A stretch of DNA of 64,000 bases. It comes from Dipylidium caninum (lineage: Eukaryota; Platyhelminthes; Cestoda; Cyclophyllidea; Dipylidiidae). Positions 12,223-27,115 of this stretch are shown piece after piece. The notes under the pieces are model-generated. The model did no database searches and was not told where the DNA came from. It worked only from the letters and a program-made list of their open reading frames with translations. The stretch spans positions 1,178,001 to 1,242,000 of the forward strand of contig QEYB01001208.1 of assembly GCA_017562135.1 (NCBI GenBank). Reading direction: 5' to 3'. The position numbers and the translations under genes are program-made. The number at the start of each line of letters is the position of its first letter. Positions within the stretch are counted from its first letter, which is position 1.

Positions 12223-15200
12223 TAATCCCTTCCCCAGTCAGCGTTTCTTAGAAGTAAAATTTGTTTTACGAACTGTGTTGGTGTCAGACAATTTTAAAGT
12301 CATTTTTCTTTTTATTAATCCTTTCGTTGGTAAATGGTGGTTATTGCAATCCTTCACTTGTCTCCTCCGAAACAGCCAAGACACCAAAAGTCTTACCTAC
12401 TCTCTCCGTGCTTCTAATATTCCCTCCGAGTACTCTGTCATTTTTTACACGAGGTGTTAATTTCTACTCAGTGGAATTATTGAGGCGGTGTAGTGGTATT
12501 TATAAATCTGAAATATCAATCGGCGCCGATATATTTCTCTAACTCGATTAGTAGGTTGGGGGTAGCGCAAAATGTGGGAACCCTTGTACATATTTATTGT
12601 TGCTGTGCGACGGCTACTTCTTCGTGGGCGTACCGCGGCCGAATTCGCCAGAGACTTTTTTCAACTTAGTTATTTGGCCTTGTGTTTCTCGTTCGTATAA
12701 CGACTAAGTGTTACCATGCATGCAATGGAAAACTGCCGTCGAAAAGGTGCCGAACCTACATATTCTGGTGAATTAAGACAGGCGAGCGGCGCTTTTCGGA
12801 TTTGAATCTCATTAAATGACCATTTATAGATTTGGATTACTGGAGTTTTCTTTTATTTGTGGCGATAATAGCCAAATCGTGGAATGGGAACGTGGGTAGT
12901 GTCATCGAAAATAGGTATGAATTGCGATTCTTGCTCGTCTTTGTCCAAGGCGGTTAATTAATGCACAGCAAGTTAGGATTACACTGAATGCAAATCCGTT
13001 TGACTATTTTGAAGGCAACAAACAGGCTGGTTAATATTAAAAAGAAGCGATAATTTTCTGACAACTTTAAACTTAGTAACTCCGTGCAAATTAACTTGGA
13101 AATCTGTTGTTTATCGCCATGCCCACTTGCCTCGCATAACGATATTCTAAGAACCAAAAAGTGTGGCTAGTAATCGGTTGTTAACTCGGTAACCAATTTT
13201 CTAAGACACGAACAATCACGGGCCGTAGTAGTTTGACCGTTTTACTATAGTGTTTAAGGGAACAAAATGAAATCGAAATCTTACTCTTGGAAAATTAAAC
13301 GATTTGCGGTTGGTTGAAGGAAATCCCGGTTTCTTCTGAGTGCTCTATGTTTTTAGGGAAAATCAATTTTTGCCAAAGCCGGAAGCATTTGTCAAAAGTA
13401 TTACTGAATAATGGGACCGTGATACACCATAGCGGCAGATTAATGGGCACGCGCCAGTGATTTTACGTTCTAAGTGGAGAGTAGATCATTTACTACGAAC
13501 GCAGTAAATCTGCTTACGTTTCCCGCCCAGTGAATCGAAGCGTTTGGATTCTGATTTCATGCAGAAAGCGTATCGTTCTCCAGCAATTTTCTTATTCCTC
13601 GTTACACCTTAGATTTCGGGAGTCCCGTTACTTATCCGATGAACGATAAGTTTGACGAAAACCTTTGTCAAGTTAACCCAACTCATAAATTGTTATTTTT
13701 CGTGCACCAGATGACTACGACGGTCCCCCTTTACTATCAACGTAAAAAAAGCACATAAGCGCAAGGGAATACTTTTATTCGTTACACGCTATATATTTCC
13801 TTCAGGTTAATAATCCATGAGACAGCTTGTGTCGTTCTTAAGCATACAATGTATGCTATGGAACAAGACTATCCAACAATTTAGTTAAATGATAGATGTT
13901 CATTATCTGACGATTACATTCGCCAGTTCGAGGTGAATGTTTTGCCAGGACCAATAAAAAGCTTTCGAAGGTGGGATGCTTCGCCCTCAGTTTTCGTAAT
14001 CCGACTGTTATGGCAGACGCGTGATCTTTGCGCGGAGAAAATGAGCCACGAGGCATGGACTAGGCAGCAGAACTAATTGTCCAAATATGGACGCAAACTC
14101 CTGCCCTTGATGGAAATAAATACTGAAGATGGATCACGTGACGCATCTCCGCAGAGCTGTTTACGGTGTTACTGTCCGCGGTTGGATTAGGCTAGCCCCT
14201 CCATTGGGAGGTCATTTCGCAGACCGCTTTATGCTTTTTTGCATTAAAAGAAGTTACAAAACAAATGGAAGACGTCCAATCGGAGGCCAATATTTTAATC
14301 TTGCATTTACCATCGGTCGGAAGCTATGCCACTCCGTGACGCCAAGCCACATAATGGCGGTGGTTAAAAATACGGAGAATGCTAGCCACAACCAAAACGG
14401 CTGCCTAGTTTGCCTCCCACGGTAGCACGTCACACATACGCTGCAATTGTCCGTTGCATTTGAGTTGCTATCGCAATGATCCTACGTTAGGGTAGATAAA
14501 TCTAATGACATTGTTGATGTACAAATATGCTCCACCTACCTCGAAACTAGACATAATTTAAAGACAGAGGCACACATAAAATCTGGGCAAAACTAGGCGA
14601 TGCGAAAGTTAACAAGTACAAAGAAAGTGGGATAAAGTCGGCCGACAATTCCTCTTCCACCGCACAAGATCGAATTGATGCGTTCAACGCAAATGATATC
14701 CACTCGAACTCTCGAGACAGTCCGTAACAGTACAACAAATTAGACAGGAACAATTGATACACCGTCAAAGTCGCCTTCTGAGTAAATTTATTAGCAAAAG
14801 ACGATGACCGGTCTAGATGTCCGTGACGCCCAACGCATTTTTTCGTCGAAATCCGCGTGTTGACAAAGTGGTTTGCGTAGCCAGAGTAACGAAAGCATAC
14901 ATGGCATGCGGTAGTCACGTGACCCTCCCATTCGGGTTTTCTACGGATTCCCTACTCAGGAAATAAAGAAATCCGTGTCAGTGGTGAGAGAAAACAAATT
15001 TCTATAAGTAAATCGTTTCAACAATTGTTCTCACTCACCTTTATGGACTAATTATTTCCAATGTTTTGAAGGGGTCCGGCTTCGGATTCAACCTTGCTCA
15101 CTGTTGCAAAATCTGAAACTAACGCTGCTTAAAAATAGGCGGTTCAGTAGCCATGTTCGAATATTGCTGCTCGAGTGAGTGCATTCAGAAACACAAGTTA

Positions 15201-18030
15201 GCCATTGAGTAATTTTCGATTTAACGCCATAAAGCCTTAGAAACAAGAAGATAGTCAGTTACACTTTAACAGTAATAATGGGATGATGGGTGTCGAGTGT
15301 TAGTGGAACCAGCATTCGTTAACACTCTCGTTGGAAGAAGTTTGGGTTTATTTTCTCATTGAAGTCAGCAAGGTCTCCGATCTGTGGATAACTACGTTTT
15401 GCATGAGGGAAGTGAGCTGATACAATGTTGATAGATGAACTCCCTCTGTAGCATAGGCGCATATTCGCACGTGCGTCGAGACTGTTTGGCGTTCTGTGGA
15501 CTATTTGCAAAGCAGTCCAGAAAGGAAGGGTATCTATCGAAATTTTGAAATAATGCGCACGAATAATCAACCATGGACTCAATAGGAGCCAGTAGACAAA
15601 AAGAACAACAGATCAGAAGAGATATTCTAAACAGCTTATCAATTTTACCTCAATGTCGAAAATCACTTAACCATCTCTATCTTGCATTATACGTCGGCAT
15701 AGTGAACCAAACCTAGATACTCAGTCTGCACGAATACACGGTAATTGCTGTACTGGAACAAGTGTCGGGCTTGCCGTTTATGCATAAAATTGCTCTATGA
15801 CAGGGGGGGGGGGCAAATCACACGAAATTACCATTGCTACAACCGTCTTCATTAGTCCGTCAAGATCGCCAATCAAACATCGACGACTGGAGCGACGATA
15901 AATCACCCAAGCGAGTTGCGAACGCGTACGCGAGGTGGAACGCACCAGCAGCCTTCTGCGTATGCACCTTTTTAGGCATTGCACCTATTAGTTTCCCCTT
16001 TTTATACGCACACACCTGCAGGCACTATACATTCGGACGACCGACTGGGGCTGGACTCTCAGGTGCAGAACCACTATTGCCTCTTATAACTACGAAAAAA
16101 TCTTCCTCGCATCAAGTGCATTGCCAGGTTGTGGCTGTGATAACCGTATTGTTTTTTTTGAATAAAAAATGAAATGAAGCGCAAAAAGTAAGAGTAGTTA
16201 TAAAACACCAACCAGACTCCTGTTGACAAGTCTTCAATAAAAGCAGGAAGTGCAAATCGGATCAAACACTACACCGAGTCAAATCAAGGCACCTGCTAAC
16301 GAGACGGCGTGTGGCAACTCACAGAAAGAAGCACTAGGTAAGTTCGCAAAATTTTAGGAACCGAACTTTAACTTTATCTACGCATAACTGCACGTTAGAG
16401 CGAAAATTACTCAAACAGACTTTCACTAGTTACACCGAGCCCCACCACACGCCAGTATCGCATTCCACAAGTGCATAGGGTACACTTGCAATCACTAAAT
16501 GGACTCCCTCGAGGTTTCCTAGTCCAGGGATCAAAAAACATCTACCTCACACTCGTTCCGCCTAGGCACATGGTTCCAATTACGTAATCATACGACAAAA
16601 TAATTTGATTTTAACTACGCACACACACCAGTTAAACCATAAGCCCCAATAATTGACTGTAAGGAGTACGTATTGTAAATATAGTAAGTATAGTAAGGAT
16701 AAACCTTTCTTAATAAAACAATGCTGCACTCATGTGTACAGGAGGGATATTAATTAAATAAGGGAGATGTGTACAATTACTGCCCTGTTACGGCGGGAAA
16801 TAGGATGAGAACAATGGAAATGAAATTATACATAGGAAAATGCGGCCGAGTAGAGAAGTTTGTCTTCAAATGGGCCCTTGAAGCAAAGTTTATTAAGGTA
16901 TATACAAGAAGGACCGGCGGCGAACATGAAGGTATAAAAGTAGTTGGAGTAGGAGCAGCCGTGAAACAGTACACGTTTCCTCCTAAGTATCAATGCGTAT
17001 GATTTAGTCATCTTGACGGTTCGGTAAATGATGGTGTCGGATCTGCCCAGTACGGCTGCGTTTACACTGTACAAGGGTTTTGAACGTTAAAGTTGGCGCG
17101 AATACAAAGGTGGAAATACAGGCCGGGTCTTTTGGTGGCGAAAAATTAGGGAGAGGAGAGGAACCAGCCAACGATTTGCAATAATTCAATCTGTCTTTTT
17201 GGAACTGATTTTAAGAAATGCCGTAAAAACGAGGATCCGTTGTTCAGATATTTCCGTAATTCACAAAGCTACAATACGAATAACCTGTAAAAACAGTCTT
17301 CTTATGAGAAAAAGAAAGTAGTTAAATCAAGCGAAAAACATCGGGAATAGTTGGAGTGGAACTATTTTCAACTAGTTCCTTTTTACCGACAGCGGGCTAC
17401 GTGTAACACTTATCCAGCTTGGATCCATGCAGGCAAGGAAGTAAGACAAAGGAACGGGAAGTATTTAACTTTGTGATCACAAAAGAATGTTAAATAAAAG
17501 TCTGTATTCTTGGAAGAATTTCCAAAGGGGAGTCTCGTAAATAGTACCCAATTAAGAAGAAGAAGTTGAGGTCCTTCCAAGTTAATTAATCTCAAAACAT
17601 TGCCATCATATCTAAATTTTCCAATTTAGTACTCTTCTACTAATAACTCATCATTATGTATTCTTCCTGATTCAACGTTCAAAGTACACCCACTAAGAAG
17701 CATGGTTGCTTTAAAATGCTCATAAGGGGAAGAGGGTGCAATAGTCAAGTAAAAAGTAGACAAGTTTTGATAAGTAAATACGTTCTAAATTCGTGCCCTC
17801 AAATTTAACCAAGTTCTGAAAGATCATATCACGCAACTCATGGGAAAATCGTGAAGAATCAGGTATCTTGCAGCTCAAAATATTTAGCTATCCCTATTCT
17901 ATGAAGGGTTTGCCAGTCGGCGTACACAGTTTATCGCCCAAAACTACTCTATCAATTCGAAAGAGCCATATGACAGGTTTTATGATGGGTTCCAACAATG
18001 TGAACTAGTAAATATTACGGCATACCCTCA
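12223..18030. other. Gene-poor intergenic region (5.8 kb)
   Basis: Only short ORFs without splice support or recognisable motifs were found on either strand. A G11 homopolymer lies at 15803-15813. I see no RNA gene or transposon I can support. The 3' UTRs of the zinc-finger gene (+) and of the KMT2E-like gene (-) must end here, since the two genes converge on this region. Confidence 0.4.
15803..15813. repeat. G11 homopolymer
   Basis: Eleven consecutive G bases in intergenic DNA, the longest G run I noticed in the window. Its length is likely to be unreliable in sequencing. Confidence 0.85.
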
Positions 18031-21000
18031 TCAACTTCCACTTGCAGCAGCCTTTTGTAAATCGCGAAGCTGTGCACGTAAGTGCTCTTGTTTTCGCCTC
18101 AGTGTCTCTTGGATGCTTTCCATGTCGTGGTGGTTAAATGCAGTTGTAGGTGGGACAGAAGTCGGTGTTGAGTTCAAAGTGGAGTGAGGATGAGATCTTG
18201 AAGTAGACTGTTGAGGGGGCGTCGATGTTGATGAAGGACGTGGATGATTAGTACAGCGATGTGTGGTGCTTGAACTCGAAGTGTGACTGCTTTGTTGCGC
18301 GCGCGCAATGGACTGTTGAAAGTGCTGATGTTTGCGCTCCATTTGCCACTGCAGAATCTCGCGATCACGCCTAATAACATTCTCCACGGGCGAAGGATTA
18401 TAGGCATTGGGAGAGAGTGGCGGAGTGGTCGAGTTTGATGCAGACCCCAAATGGGGGGGTGGTGGGGGCGAAGCGCGTCTCTGGGCGTGTCCAGAAAGAT
18501 GTCGGTCGCAACCGCCCGAGGGAGGGCGATGAGGCGGTGGAGAGGCCTAAGAGATACGCACAATAAATCAAAAATAAGCGTCCAAAAGCTAAGAATTCAA
18601 ATTGGAAGAGTGAATCAGAGAGAGGGGCATAAATAAATCACTGAAAAGAGGTCAATTTCGGATTGGACCATATGGGATTGAGAGTATAAATACGTTTAGG
18701 CAAACAGCTTACGTGTGGTTTTTCGGGAGAATCGATATTAAAGGAATTGCGGAACCGCTCAACAGACCCTTTCTTAGGCGAATGCAAAGATGCGGGCGCC
18801 GACGAGGGCGGATGGTGAGATCTCTGGAAGGGTACTATCAACAACTTTGGCGAAGAAGCATCAACCCGTCCTTCATCGTCACTAGGAGGCTCACTTGGTG
18901 TCCGAGGACCTCCTGCAGGATGTCCACTTGTGGCTGGGACGAGCGGCAATGAGGGGAGAGTGAGGCGTTTCAAATCAACAAAAGGAGAGCCAGGAGGTGT
19001 CGCAGGTGGCAAAGGAGTCATTGTTGGTGGGAGCACTTGCAGTTTATTGGCTCCTAGGGACTCCACAGAAGCTGTACTGAGACCACGACGACGACGATAC
19101 TCGGAGAGGGACATTCTGATCTTCTCCATTTTCGGTTTACTTAGTGTATCCAACCTATTTTTATCATTCGTACCATCTTCTTCTGACTGTCTTTTCTTCG
19201 GTGGTAATTTCTAATCATTAAATAAACGGCTTTAAATATAAAACACGCATTGTGGAACGAATATGGCATTAGGTGCACAACGAATTAGGTCTTACAGACG
19301 CGGGTGTGGGAGCATCTGGTGGTGAAACGGCCTGAGGATCTGGGGACGAGGGTGATCGATGTAGTGCCATCGCTTCCTCCAGTTGTGAAATGATTCTCTT
19401 CTTCGGATTCAATGCTCTTTGATTTGGAAAACTAAGTGGGTTGAACAAAGAATCAGGTGGTGTCAGTGAGTCCTCAGGCGAGGGCGTCGCCCTACCGGTG
19501 AGAACTTGTTGTTGCTGATCTTCCTCCATTAGAGCCTAAGGGAGTAAAAATAAGGGCGACCCCTTAGCTGTTAAGACTTGGGTTCCCATAGGGATATATA
19601 CAGATAAATCAATAAAAAGGCAATTTAGAGAATTACAGTTGAAAAGTTAGTAACGAAAAATGCCATTAGCACAAAAAGACAAAAAAGTCAGGAAAGGGGG
19701 TACTGAAGATAGGTGTAAAACATACTTGACTGTTCTTAAACCAGTGCCAATTAGCATGGATACATAAACAACACCAGCTAAGGGAGGTGTTCGGAAGTTT
19801 CACTTATGCTTAAAAAATATTTGTAAAAATAACAACCCATGTTTCAACAAGAGCACTATTCAAAGAAATTTCCGACACGTATGGAGGAAATAACGAAAAG
19901 GCAGAACAAAAGAAGCATACTTGAGACAACCACCTCTTCTTAGAGGGTTTGGGTGGAGAAGAGGAACCTATGGATAGAACTGTATTAGAGCCGCTGACAT
20001 CGTTGAAATTAGAGGACCCATTTATTCCAATGCCGCAAGTATGGTCATCAAGAAGTTCTCCACCAGCAGGCAAGTCTTCTTCGATATAACTCTCCATTAG
20101 ACTGTACGACCTGCTGAAATTTTGCTGCTGACGGTGATGATGACCTGTACGTGAACGGCTGAATTTGGCCATTGGGTCTTGGTCTCGCCGCTTATACACG
20201 ATAAGACTGCACTCCGCCTCACCTCTTGCACTACCAACGTCGTCATCGGGTTTTTCCTTCTTCTGAGGCGAATGTCGCGAAAGAGATTTTGCTCCATTGC
20301 TGCCACGTCGCCTTTGCCTTATGGAAGGACCGTTAGTCGATTGGCTTTGTTGATCACCTGGAAGAACATCAGATGACTCCATCTCGGCAATTCGTTGGAT
20401 TTGCCATTGCATCCACCGATCTTCACGAGAGAGTGGAGTTGTTGACGCATGAGTTTCAGTGGGCGTAGATTGAGTCTGTTTCCGAATTTGTTTTTTTGAA
20501 GCAAGTGGCGATTCTTTATACGCTTCTTCATCAAGTTTGGAGGATGCATCCTCTTTCACTTCAGTTTCTCGCTTGCTTTCATTCACATTAGGCGTATGAG
20601 GTTTTGAAGATTGCATTTCAAATCGTGATTCCACCGACTCATTTTCCATACTCTCAGGCTTCGTCTTCTTCTCCATTGAATTTTTCTTACGCTTCTTTTC
20701 CATACGCTCAATTCTACGCATAACTTCAGCTAACCAATTATCTTCACGCGATTTCTGAAAAATAAAGAGAACACTTTAAGAAGCAGAAAACAGAAATCAA
20801 ATAAAAATTGAGAAAAACAATGGTTAGATTTCAACGATTGTATAACAATGATCTTATAAAGGAGTAATTAAAAAAACCTCCAATAGACTATTTGGCTGAT
20901 GCAAAACAACTGCATCCTGTGTCCTGTAGGTACAGACGCTTCAGATGAGGATAATTGGAAACTTTACAAAACATGCTCACATTGGATCGTGATGCCAGTG

Positions 21001-24000
21001 GTTGTTCTTTAACTGAATCTCGATCACCCTGCATCCCTGAAAGGTCACACGCCTCGAGGCCAGACTGACGACGAGTACGCTTGGCAACAGAACTGTTCTT
21101 TTCCGGCACCCTTGAAGGACCATCTACGCCACTTGACAAACGACCACTCACCTTGCGAACACGTTTTACCTTTCAAAAAATTTACCGATTAAATACAAAG
21201 AAAAGACCTAAGTTTTGTTACTTTACAGATTGAATGCAATTCGGTACCTTCGACACGGCTAAAGCCGATGGTTTTAAATCCTCTGTTGATTTTTCCACAA
21301 ACACGGAGTCTGCCTCTAGAGATCTGAATGGCGAGGTAGCGGGACCACTCGATGACCTTCGGCTTGTTCTGCGTGGGGAGTGCATTTTCGATGATCGGCG
21401 CTGACGAATTTGTTGTTGCTCCTTACGAAGCGAGCCTTTCTTGTTAATATCACCATCTAAGTAGTGATGGGCACGTGGTGCCGTGGGCGATCGAGTGTAA
21501 AGCCATGGAGAAGTGGCACCAGGTTCCGTGGCATCCGTCGGTGGAGATGAAGTGGGTGTAGAGGGAATTTTGTTGCCTTCCAATTCTTCGGCGTCCACAT
21601 CAGAACGACGCCGACGGGGCGAAGAGAGAAGAGGATTACCCACGTTACGTTTAACACCATTACTAGGTGGACGGCCACGGGGACGACTAGCTCGAGATCG
21701 CTGTTGCTGTTGTTGACGAATGATTCCTCCACCATTTCTACCACGACCACAGCCTCGAGCGCCGCGAACACCACGACCACGTTTGGAAAGTGTTAACGGC
21801 CCTGATACGTTGGTTTGGTGTCTGCGGCGCTGCTCCTGCACCATATGCTTGGCCGACGGATACGGCACACGAGAAAATGCCGGACTTACACGTTTTGGCG
21901 TGAGAAGACGTCTGCAAAAAGTAATGAGGTGAACGAGAACAATACTGTCTAACGCTACCTTCCCCCCGAAAAAAAAACAGTTGTCAAAAAACAGCTTAAT
22001 AAAATAAATAAGTTTAATGAATAACGATGGTGTAATAAACTAAAAACCGATAAATGTATGATAATGCATTGTAAAGCTCATGGCCGGTGAGTTTTGGAGA
22101 GACAAACCCTCAGGCTTACGGCACAAGAAAAAAAAGAACCGACCAATTCAAAAGGAATAACAGCATAAAACTGGGTAATACAAATAAGTAAACAATACGT
22201 ACTTAAGGGCAATGCGACTACGTGCTGCTTTCTCGACGAATGCCTGGTGACGATTGCGATGCGACAACGGGTTTCGGTCGTAACGATAAGAAGCATTCTC
22301 GTTTTCGCCGCCAACATCAAAGTCATAATCGTCTTCGCCTTGATCATTTCCACCGGCACGCCTACGTTTCTCCTCTACATCACCGAAATCACGACAATGA
22401 GGACGAGAGGACAACTGACTATTACGCCTAAACCAATCAGCTACCACACAGAGTGGAGCACCTCGACCACATGCGCATCGTATGGGGTAAGAGCATGCTG
22501 TGTAGTCGAAGTCGAAAGCCAGTGTGAGCTCTGCACCAGCAGGAATTATTCGACTGGCCGAGGTAATGACAAACTGAATGCATTGAGGATTTACCACGGA
22601 AGAAAAGGAATCGGTTGGCGGAAAAGTTAGCCTTACCTGAAATAAGAAGGACTACACTGTCAATCCTAAATAATTAGTTTTGCAATGAAAATAAGTAAAC
22701 TAATTCGAAGGAAGATATAAAGCATGAGCAATTCTGGGACAGCAATGTTACAAAGACCAAGTTTTGCCATGCCATAAGCGCATTAAAAGAATGATATTCC
22801 TTAGAAATCACACCAAAGCCTAAAAAGATGTAATGTACCAAAGGTTTGGCAGTAAGACGCAAGAGTTACTCGACTAGTATGGATTATAAGACTCTGACAA
22901 AAATGATATTTAAAGCGATTGTTAAACTTGCTTCGCAATTCGGCATACAGGAACGCCGTATAAACCTTGCTTCATTCCCATAATTGCTCGCGTCCAAGCA
23001 TATTATTGCTTTATCCAACTGTTTATAAAACAGCACGAAGGGATTGTAACTAAAGTACAATGTGGAATTTAAAATGAAACACATACTGTCGTTTGTAATC
23101 GTGCTGCTGACTATATTCATCTATTAACATAGCATAACCCTTGTATTCAATAATGGGTTGACTCGGGTAGATGCATTCTGTCGCAATAAGACCCTACAAT
23201 TTATTAAAAAAAATAAGTAGGACTGTATTTAATATTTCTGTATGCCTAAAAGTTAGTCCACATACCTTACGACCTAATTCAAAGGAAGCTACGTGACACC
23301 GTTGTTGTCCACGCGATAAAACAAAGGAATCCGCCATTTGTAGAGTTCTCAGTTCTCGTTCTGAAGGAGTAATAAATATATTGCGTATGCGCTGCTTAAG
23401 CGCATCGGAGAGCCTTGTTTCCGCGGCCTTTTCATAAGAGTCGCTCCATATGACAACGTCAGGTGAAGCAGGTTCGGGAACACCACTAGAAAGTGCAGCA
23501 ACCGTAGACATATCGCCAGTAACTTCCCCGAAAGCCGCGGGCAAAGACAACGTTGAATGAGGTTTGGTCCCCTCGACTGTGTCCAAGCCAATTACCGATC
23601 CCATCGTTTGGGAGGGCGTGCGATAAAACTTGGGTCCAGGTAAATCAGTACCTTCAGTTGATGACAGAGTATTGGTGAGTTCATTATTAGAAGGTACTGA
23701 TACATGCTGACCGCCCGTAATGTTAGATTCATCGTATGGATAGTGACTTGTCATAGTCTCAAACGCCGAGGCCGACTCCCCTGCAACTAAATAGCAAATA
23801 TTTAATAAAAAAAAGAGAAATGAGAAAGTAGAGCAGGTACTTACGTGTGAAAAGATCCTGTTTACGCTTGGAGGAGCGTTGGTTACCAACAATTGCCATA
23901 TATGAAGATTGTGACTGCTGCCTAGCAGCCACTGAGGTATCCAAGTTAATGAAACGCGGAGAGAATTGGTTAATGGTAGCCGATTCGACTTGATATAGAG

Positions 24001-25311
24001 TTGCACCAGTACTAGAAGGTCCTACAACCTCACCAAGTCTCACTTGGATAGGTCGAACTGATAAGGATGCAGATGCAGTAGACTGGCCATTAGCACCACC
24101 CGATAAGAAGAATCGATTGGGCGCGATGGTCTGATTGTGCACCTGAGACGACGTTGACATGGTGGAGCGAGGTAGACGAAGGGCCGTTGCAGGGCTAGTT
24201 AACCGAATCGTTTTAGTTGCTATTGTCGTCGTAGTGTTGGGAATCCCCATTTTCTTGCGCTGCAGACCAAAAGCTTCGCCAATCATAACTGGACGAGGTT
24301 GACAAAGTTCGCAAAGATAAGGTTTTGGAAGAAGGCCACTGGAAGGTGCCATACACTCGGTGTGCTGAAGAACCCTGATAAAAAAAGACGAGTGGAACTA
24401 ATAAAGTAACAAAAAGAATGTAACAAGGTTGTAACCACCACTCACTTGCAGTTCGTGCATTGAATTAAGCAACCATCGTCATTATTAAGCCCACAAATAC
24501 ATCTAATAGACCCGTTGGTAGGAGTTGAAATGCCATTGAAACTGTTACCATCGACGGAAGTAAAATCATTTCTCAGGAGAACTTTTGAAGTATTAACTGA
24601 AGAAACACGATGGATCTGAACGGAAGCCCCTAAACTTCCACGGTTGGGAGTGAGGAGTATGGCCCGCCCATTCGATGTTGCAAGCTTGCACGTGGATCCG
24701 GGGATCGAGGGCTGTAATGATGCTGTGTGATAATTAGGATTCAAAAATGAAGGAGGTTTTATGATTGTAACGTGAGGCACGGTTGACCCTCGGTAGGCAG
24801 ATCCTGAAACCGTTTCAGGCGAACCTTGCAAATTCCCAGCATTTGCAGGTAGATCCGAACGATGAATTTCGATATCACCATTTTCCTTCCGGGATAACGC
24901 GACTTTAGCCAATAACGCCAACTGGTTATCATTATTTGAATCTTCATCACACAGTTTTGCATAATTATGATCCTATATAAATGAATATTAGAAAAACATA
25001 GTAGTACATTGTAAGGTAATCCATACAACTCTCCAGGCTCTCCATATGTGACAGCGTGAAAGGGGTAATCATCTAGATCAGTGCTGAAACAAATATAATT
25101 AATAGTAAGATAGGGCGTACTTAGTGGCCGAAAAAGTACAAAGCGCACGTTTGCCTGTCCATATTTTCGAAGGTGACTCGTAATCACACTCGGTGTGACT
25201 ATCACTTATAACAACAGTACTGCCAATCTCAGGCACTATGGAGCCGTCAGTTAGGTGTAAATTGGTCAAGGGAAATCCGTCATTTGGGGAATCTTCACAC
25301 TTCACATCCAT
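18031..25311 (-). CDS. KMT2E: PHD and SET domain chromatin regulator, KMT2E/SETD5/UpSET family
   Basis: Fourteen exons: 25311-25121, 25083-25008, 24972-24446, 24374-23845, 23780-23266, 23193-23087, 23049-22932, 22636-22203, 21911-21248, 21169-20981, 20754-19921, 19535-19296, about 19195-18713 and 18546-18031; roughly 1807 aa, close to MLL5. The start of exon 13 is uncertain (19195 or 19211). Family marks are an N-terminal DHNYA motif, a PHD finger (about residues 245-290) split by an intron, and a SET domain (about 590-750) with [13 protein letters not shown] and LAFDFDY instead of the canonical NHS and ELTYDY motifs, as in MLL5/SETD5, which are regarded as poor or inactive methyltransferases. 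Later come an AT-hook-like RGRPP, two SRED...ER segments, [17 protein letters not shown] and a C-terminal coiled coil. Having a PHD favours MLL5/UpSET over vertebrate SETD5. Likely a nuclear scaffold that recruits deacetylase complexes. Confidence 0.93.
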
Positions 25312-27115
25312 TGCCTATCATACCTTAAAGAAAAACAGTTAAGCTAAGAAGATCAGCCAGATTATTGTGTTATAAAATGTCTGCGCGTAAAAATTTGATA
25401 GCACGAGGTAAATAGCACATATAGAAAATTATATTACACAAGTATGCCCAAATATTTGCTCAGGATACCAAATAATATTAAGGGTTTAAAGGATCACCCA
25501 CCTTCTAAACAAAGAATCTATGCAATTGAACCGGGTCAATGGTTATGGTATCTGTCAATTCAAAGAAATCAGACAATTTCTTAAGTGAAAATTATGTACG
25601 TACCAAACATTCCAACCATTTTTAATAGAATTCAAGCAGCATATTACAAAAATGTGATTATGGCTTATGAACGTCACAGTAGCCGCATATTGCCGTTAAA
25701 AATTATGGAATTTGCATATGGGAATGAATCATGTCATCAGAAATAGAGATAATTGGCGAAAACACCTTTTTAATTGCTTGGCAAAGGCAATAAATGTATC
25801 AGTTACAAAGGAACACACGAAGGACAATGTGGTTGACACTGATATTTCAGTGGTAGGACCAAATACTATTCAAAATGTCAAGCGTTTGGAAGGTGGTCAC
25901 TGACCAAGATTGCACTTTAGTAAGTTTCTTGCATTTATAAGACCGTAATCCATCGGCTTGATAGCTTATACATTCCTTGACGTTGCCTAAATTGGATTAC
26001 CTAAGTAAGCCTTCTGGAGTGTGAAATACATAATGCAAAGGGTTCCGTTAACGTCGGTGAGACGAGTTTTGAGTTTTTTTGAGCTGTAACCACAAATATA
26101 TGAACCGCAGTGTGTTTTTCAGTCATCAGTAACACACCATTTTAGGAGGTGTATTGCTGGAATTGAGGCTTTGCCCTGTGTCCCACACCCATTTATGCTT
26201 AAATTATCAACCGTCTGTCAAAATGAAAAACAACTGGTTTTTTTAAAGTGATGCGGAAGTCCTGAAAAACATTAATTTTCCTATAGATCTGTGTGAGTTA
26301 TGCCAATAAGGCATTCTTGCGGAAATGTGTCAAGGTTAGCACGCAGCCTCATCGAATTCAGATAGTCATTTTACCATTAATAATTATCCTTCGCAACTTT
26401 CCGCACACCAAAGGTCTAATATAAAATTCAAATCTTCGAAACTGATAATGTTCGAGGAAATGCTATTTTCTTTCGCCTGTCGAAACAATAAACCCGACAT
26501 TTTATGGTTAATATCTGACGTTACGCATTTATTTTATTTACTTTTTCATTTGCAACGCAACGATTTTTGCAATTTTGCCGTTTGTCGAATTTGTTAATTA
26601 AAAGATATTTAGATTTGCCAGATTGTTTTTTGACCTTCAAATTAATTGCTACGTCGGGGTCGTATTTGGTTTTCCTTGTGCTGGATATTCTCCGGTGTTA
26701 CAGACGGTGCGTCGGCCTGGTGGTCATATTACCTTGTAACCTGGGTAATTCATACAACGATCAGCCATATTACAGGCATTGTGGTCCCAAACCGCCAAAC
26801 GGTGTCTTGCGATACGTAAAAATTTGTTCTCAACGAAGAAGGTTGATGGCTTTACAATGAAATTTCTACTCTATGACGTTTGACCCCATGAAATGCGTCG
26901 CTTTTCACATTTCTTCGGGATTTCTCATAAATTGCAATATCCTTGGTTCTTGGATGACCAACTAGACTCAAATCTTTCTCTTTTATGTATATCTGACGCC
27001 CCCTGTATTGTCCCAAACAATTCACGAGAATTTTCATAACCATTCGCGTCTCACACTACGCTATGATAATTAATGTTGATCTCGTTGATGATAATCTCCC
27101 CCTTCAATGTTGTAG
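25312..27115. other. Region between the KMT2E-like and ITPK genes
   Basis: The two genes diverge from here, so it should hold the promoter of the KMT2E-like gene and the N-terminal, non-catalytic exons of the kinase. I could not identify those exons. An ORF at 25712-25903 has no match and no clear splice context. Confidence 0.35.
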
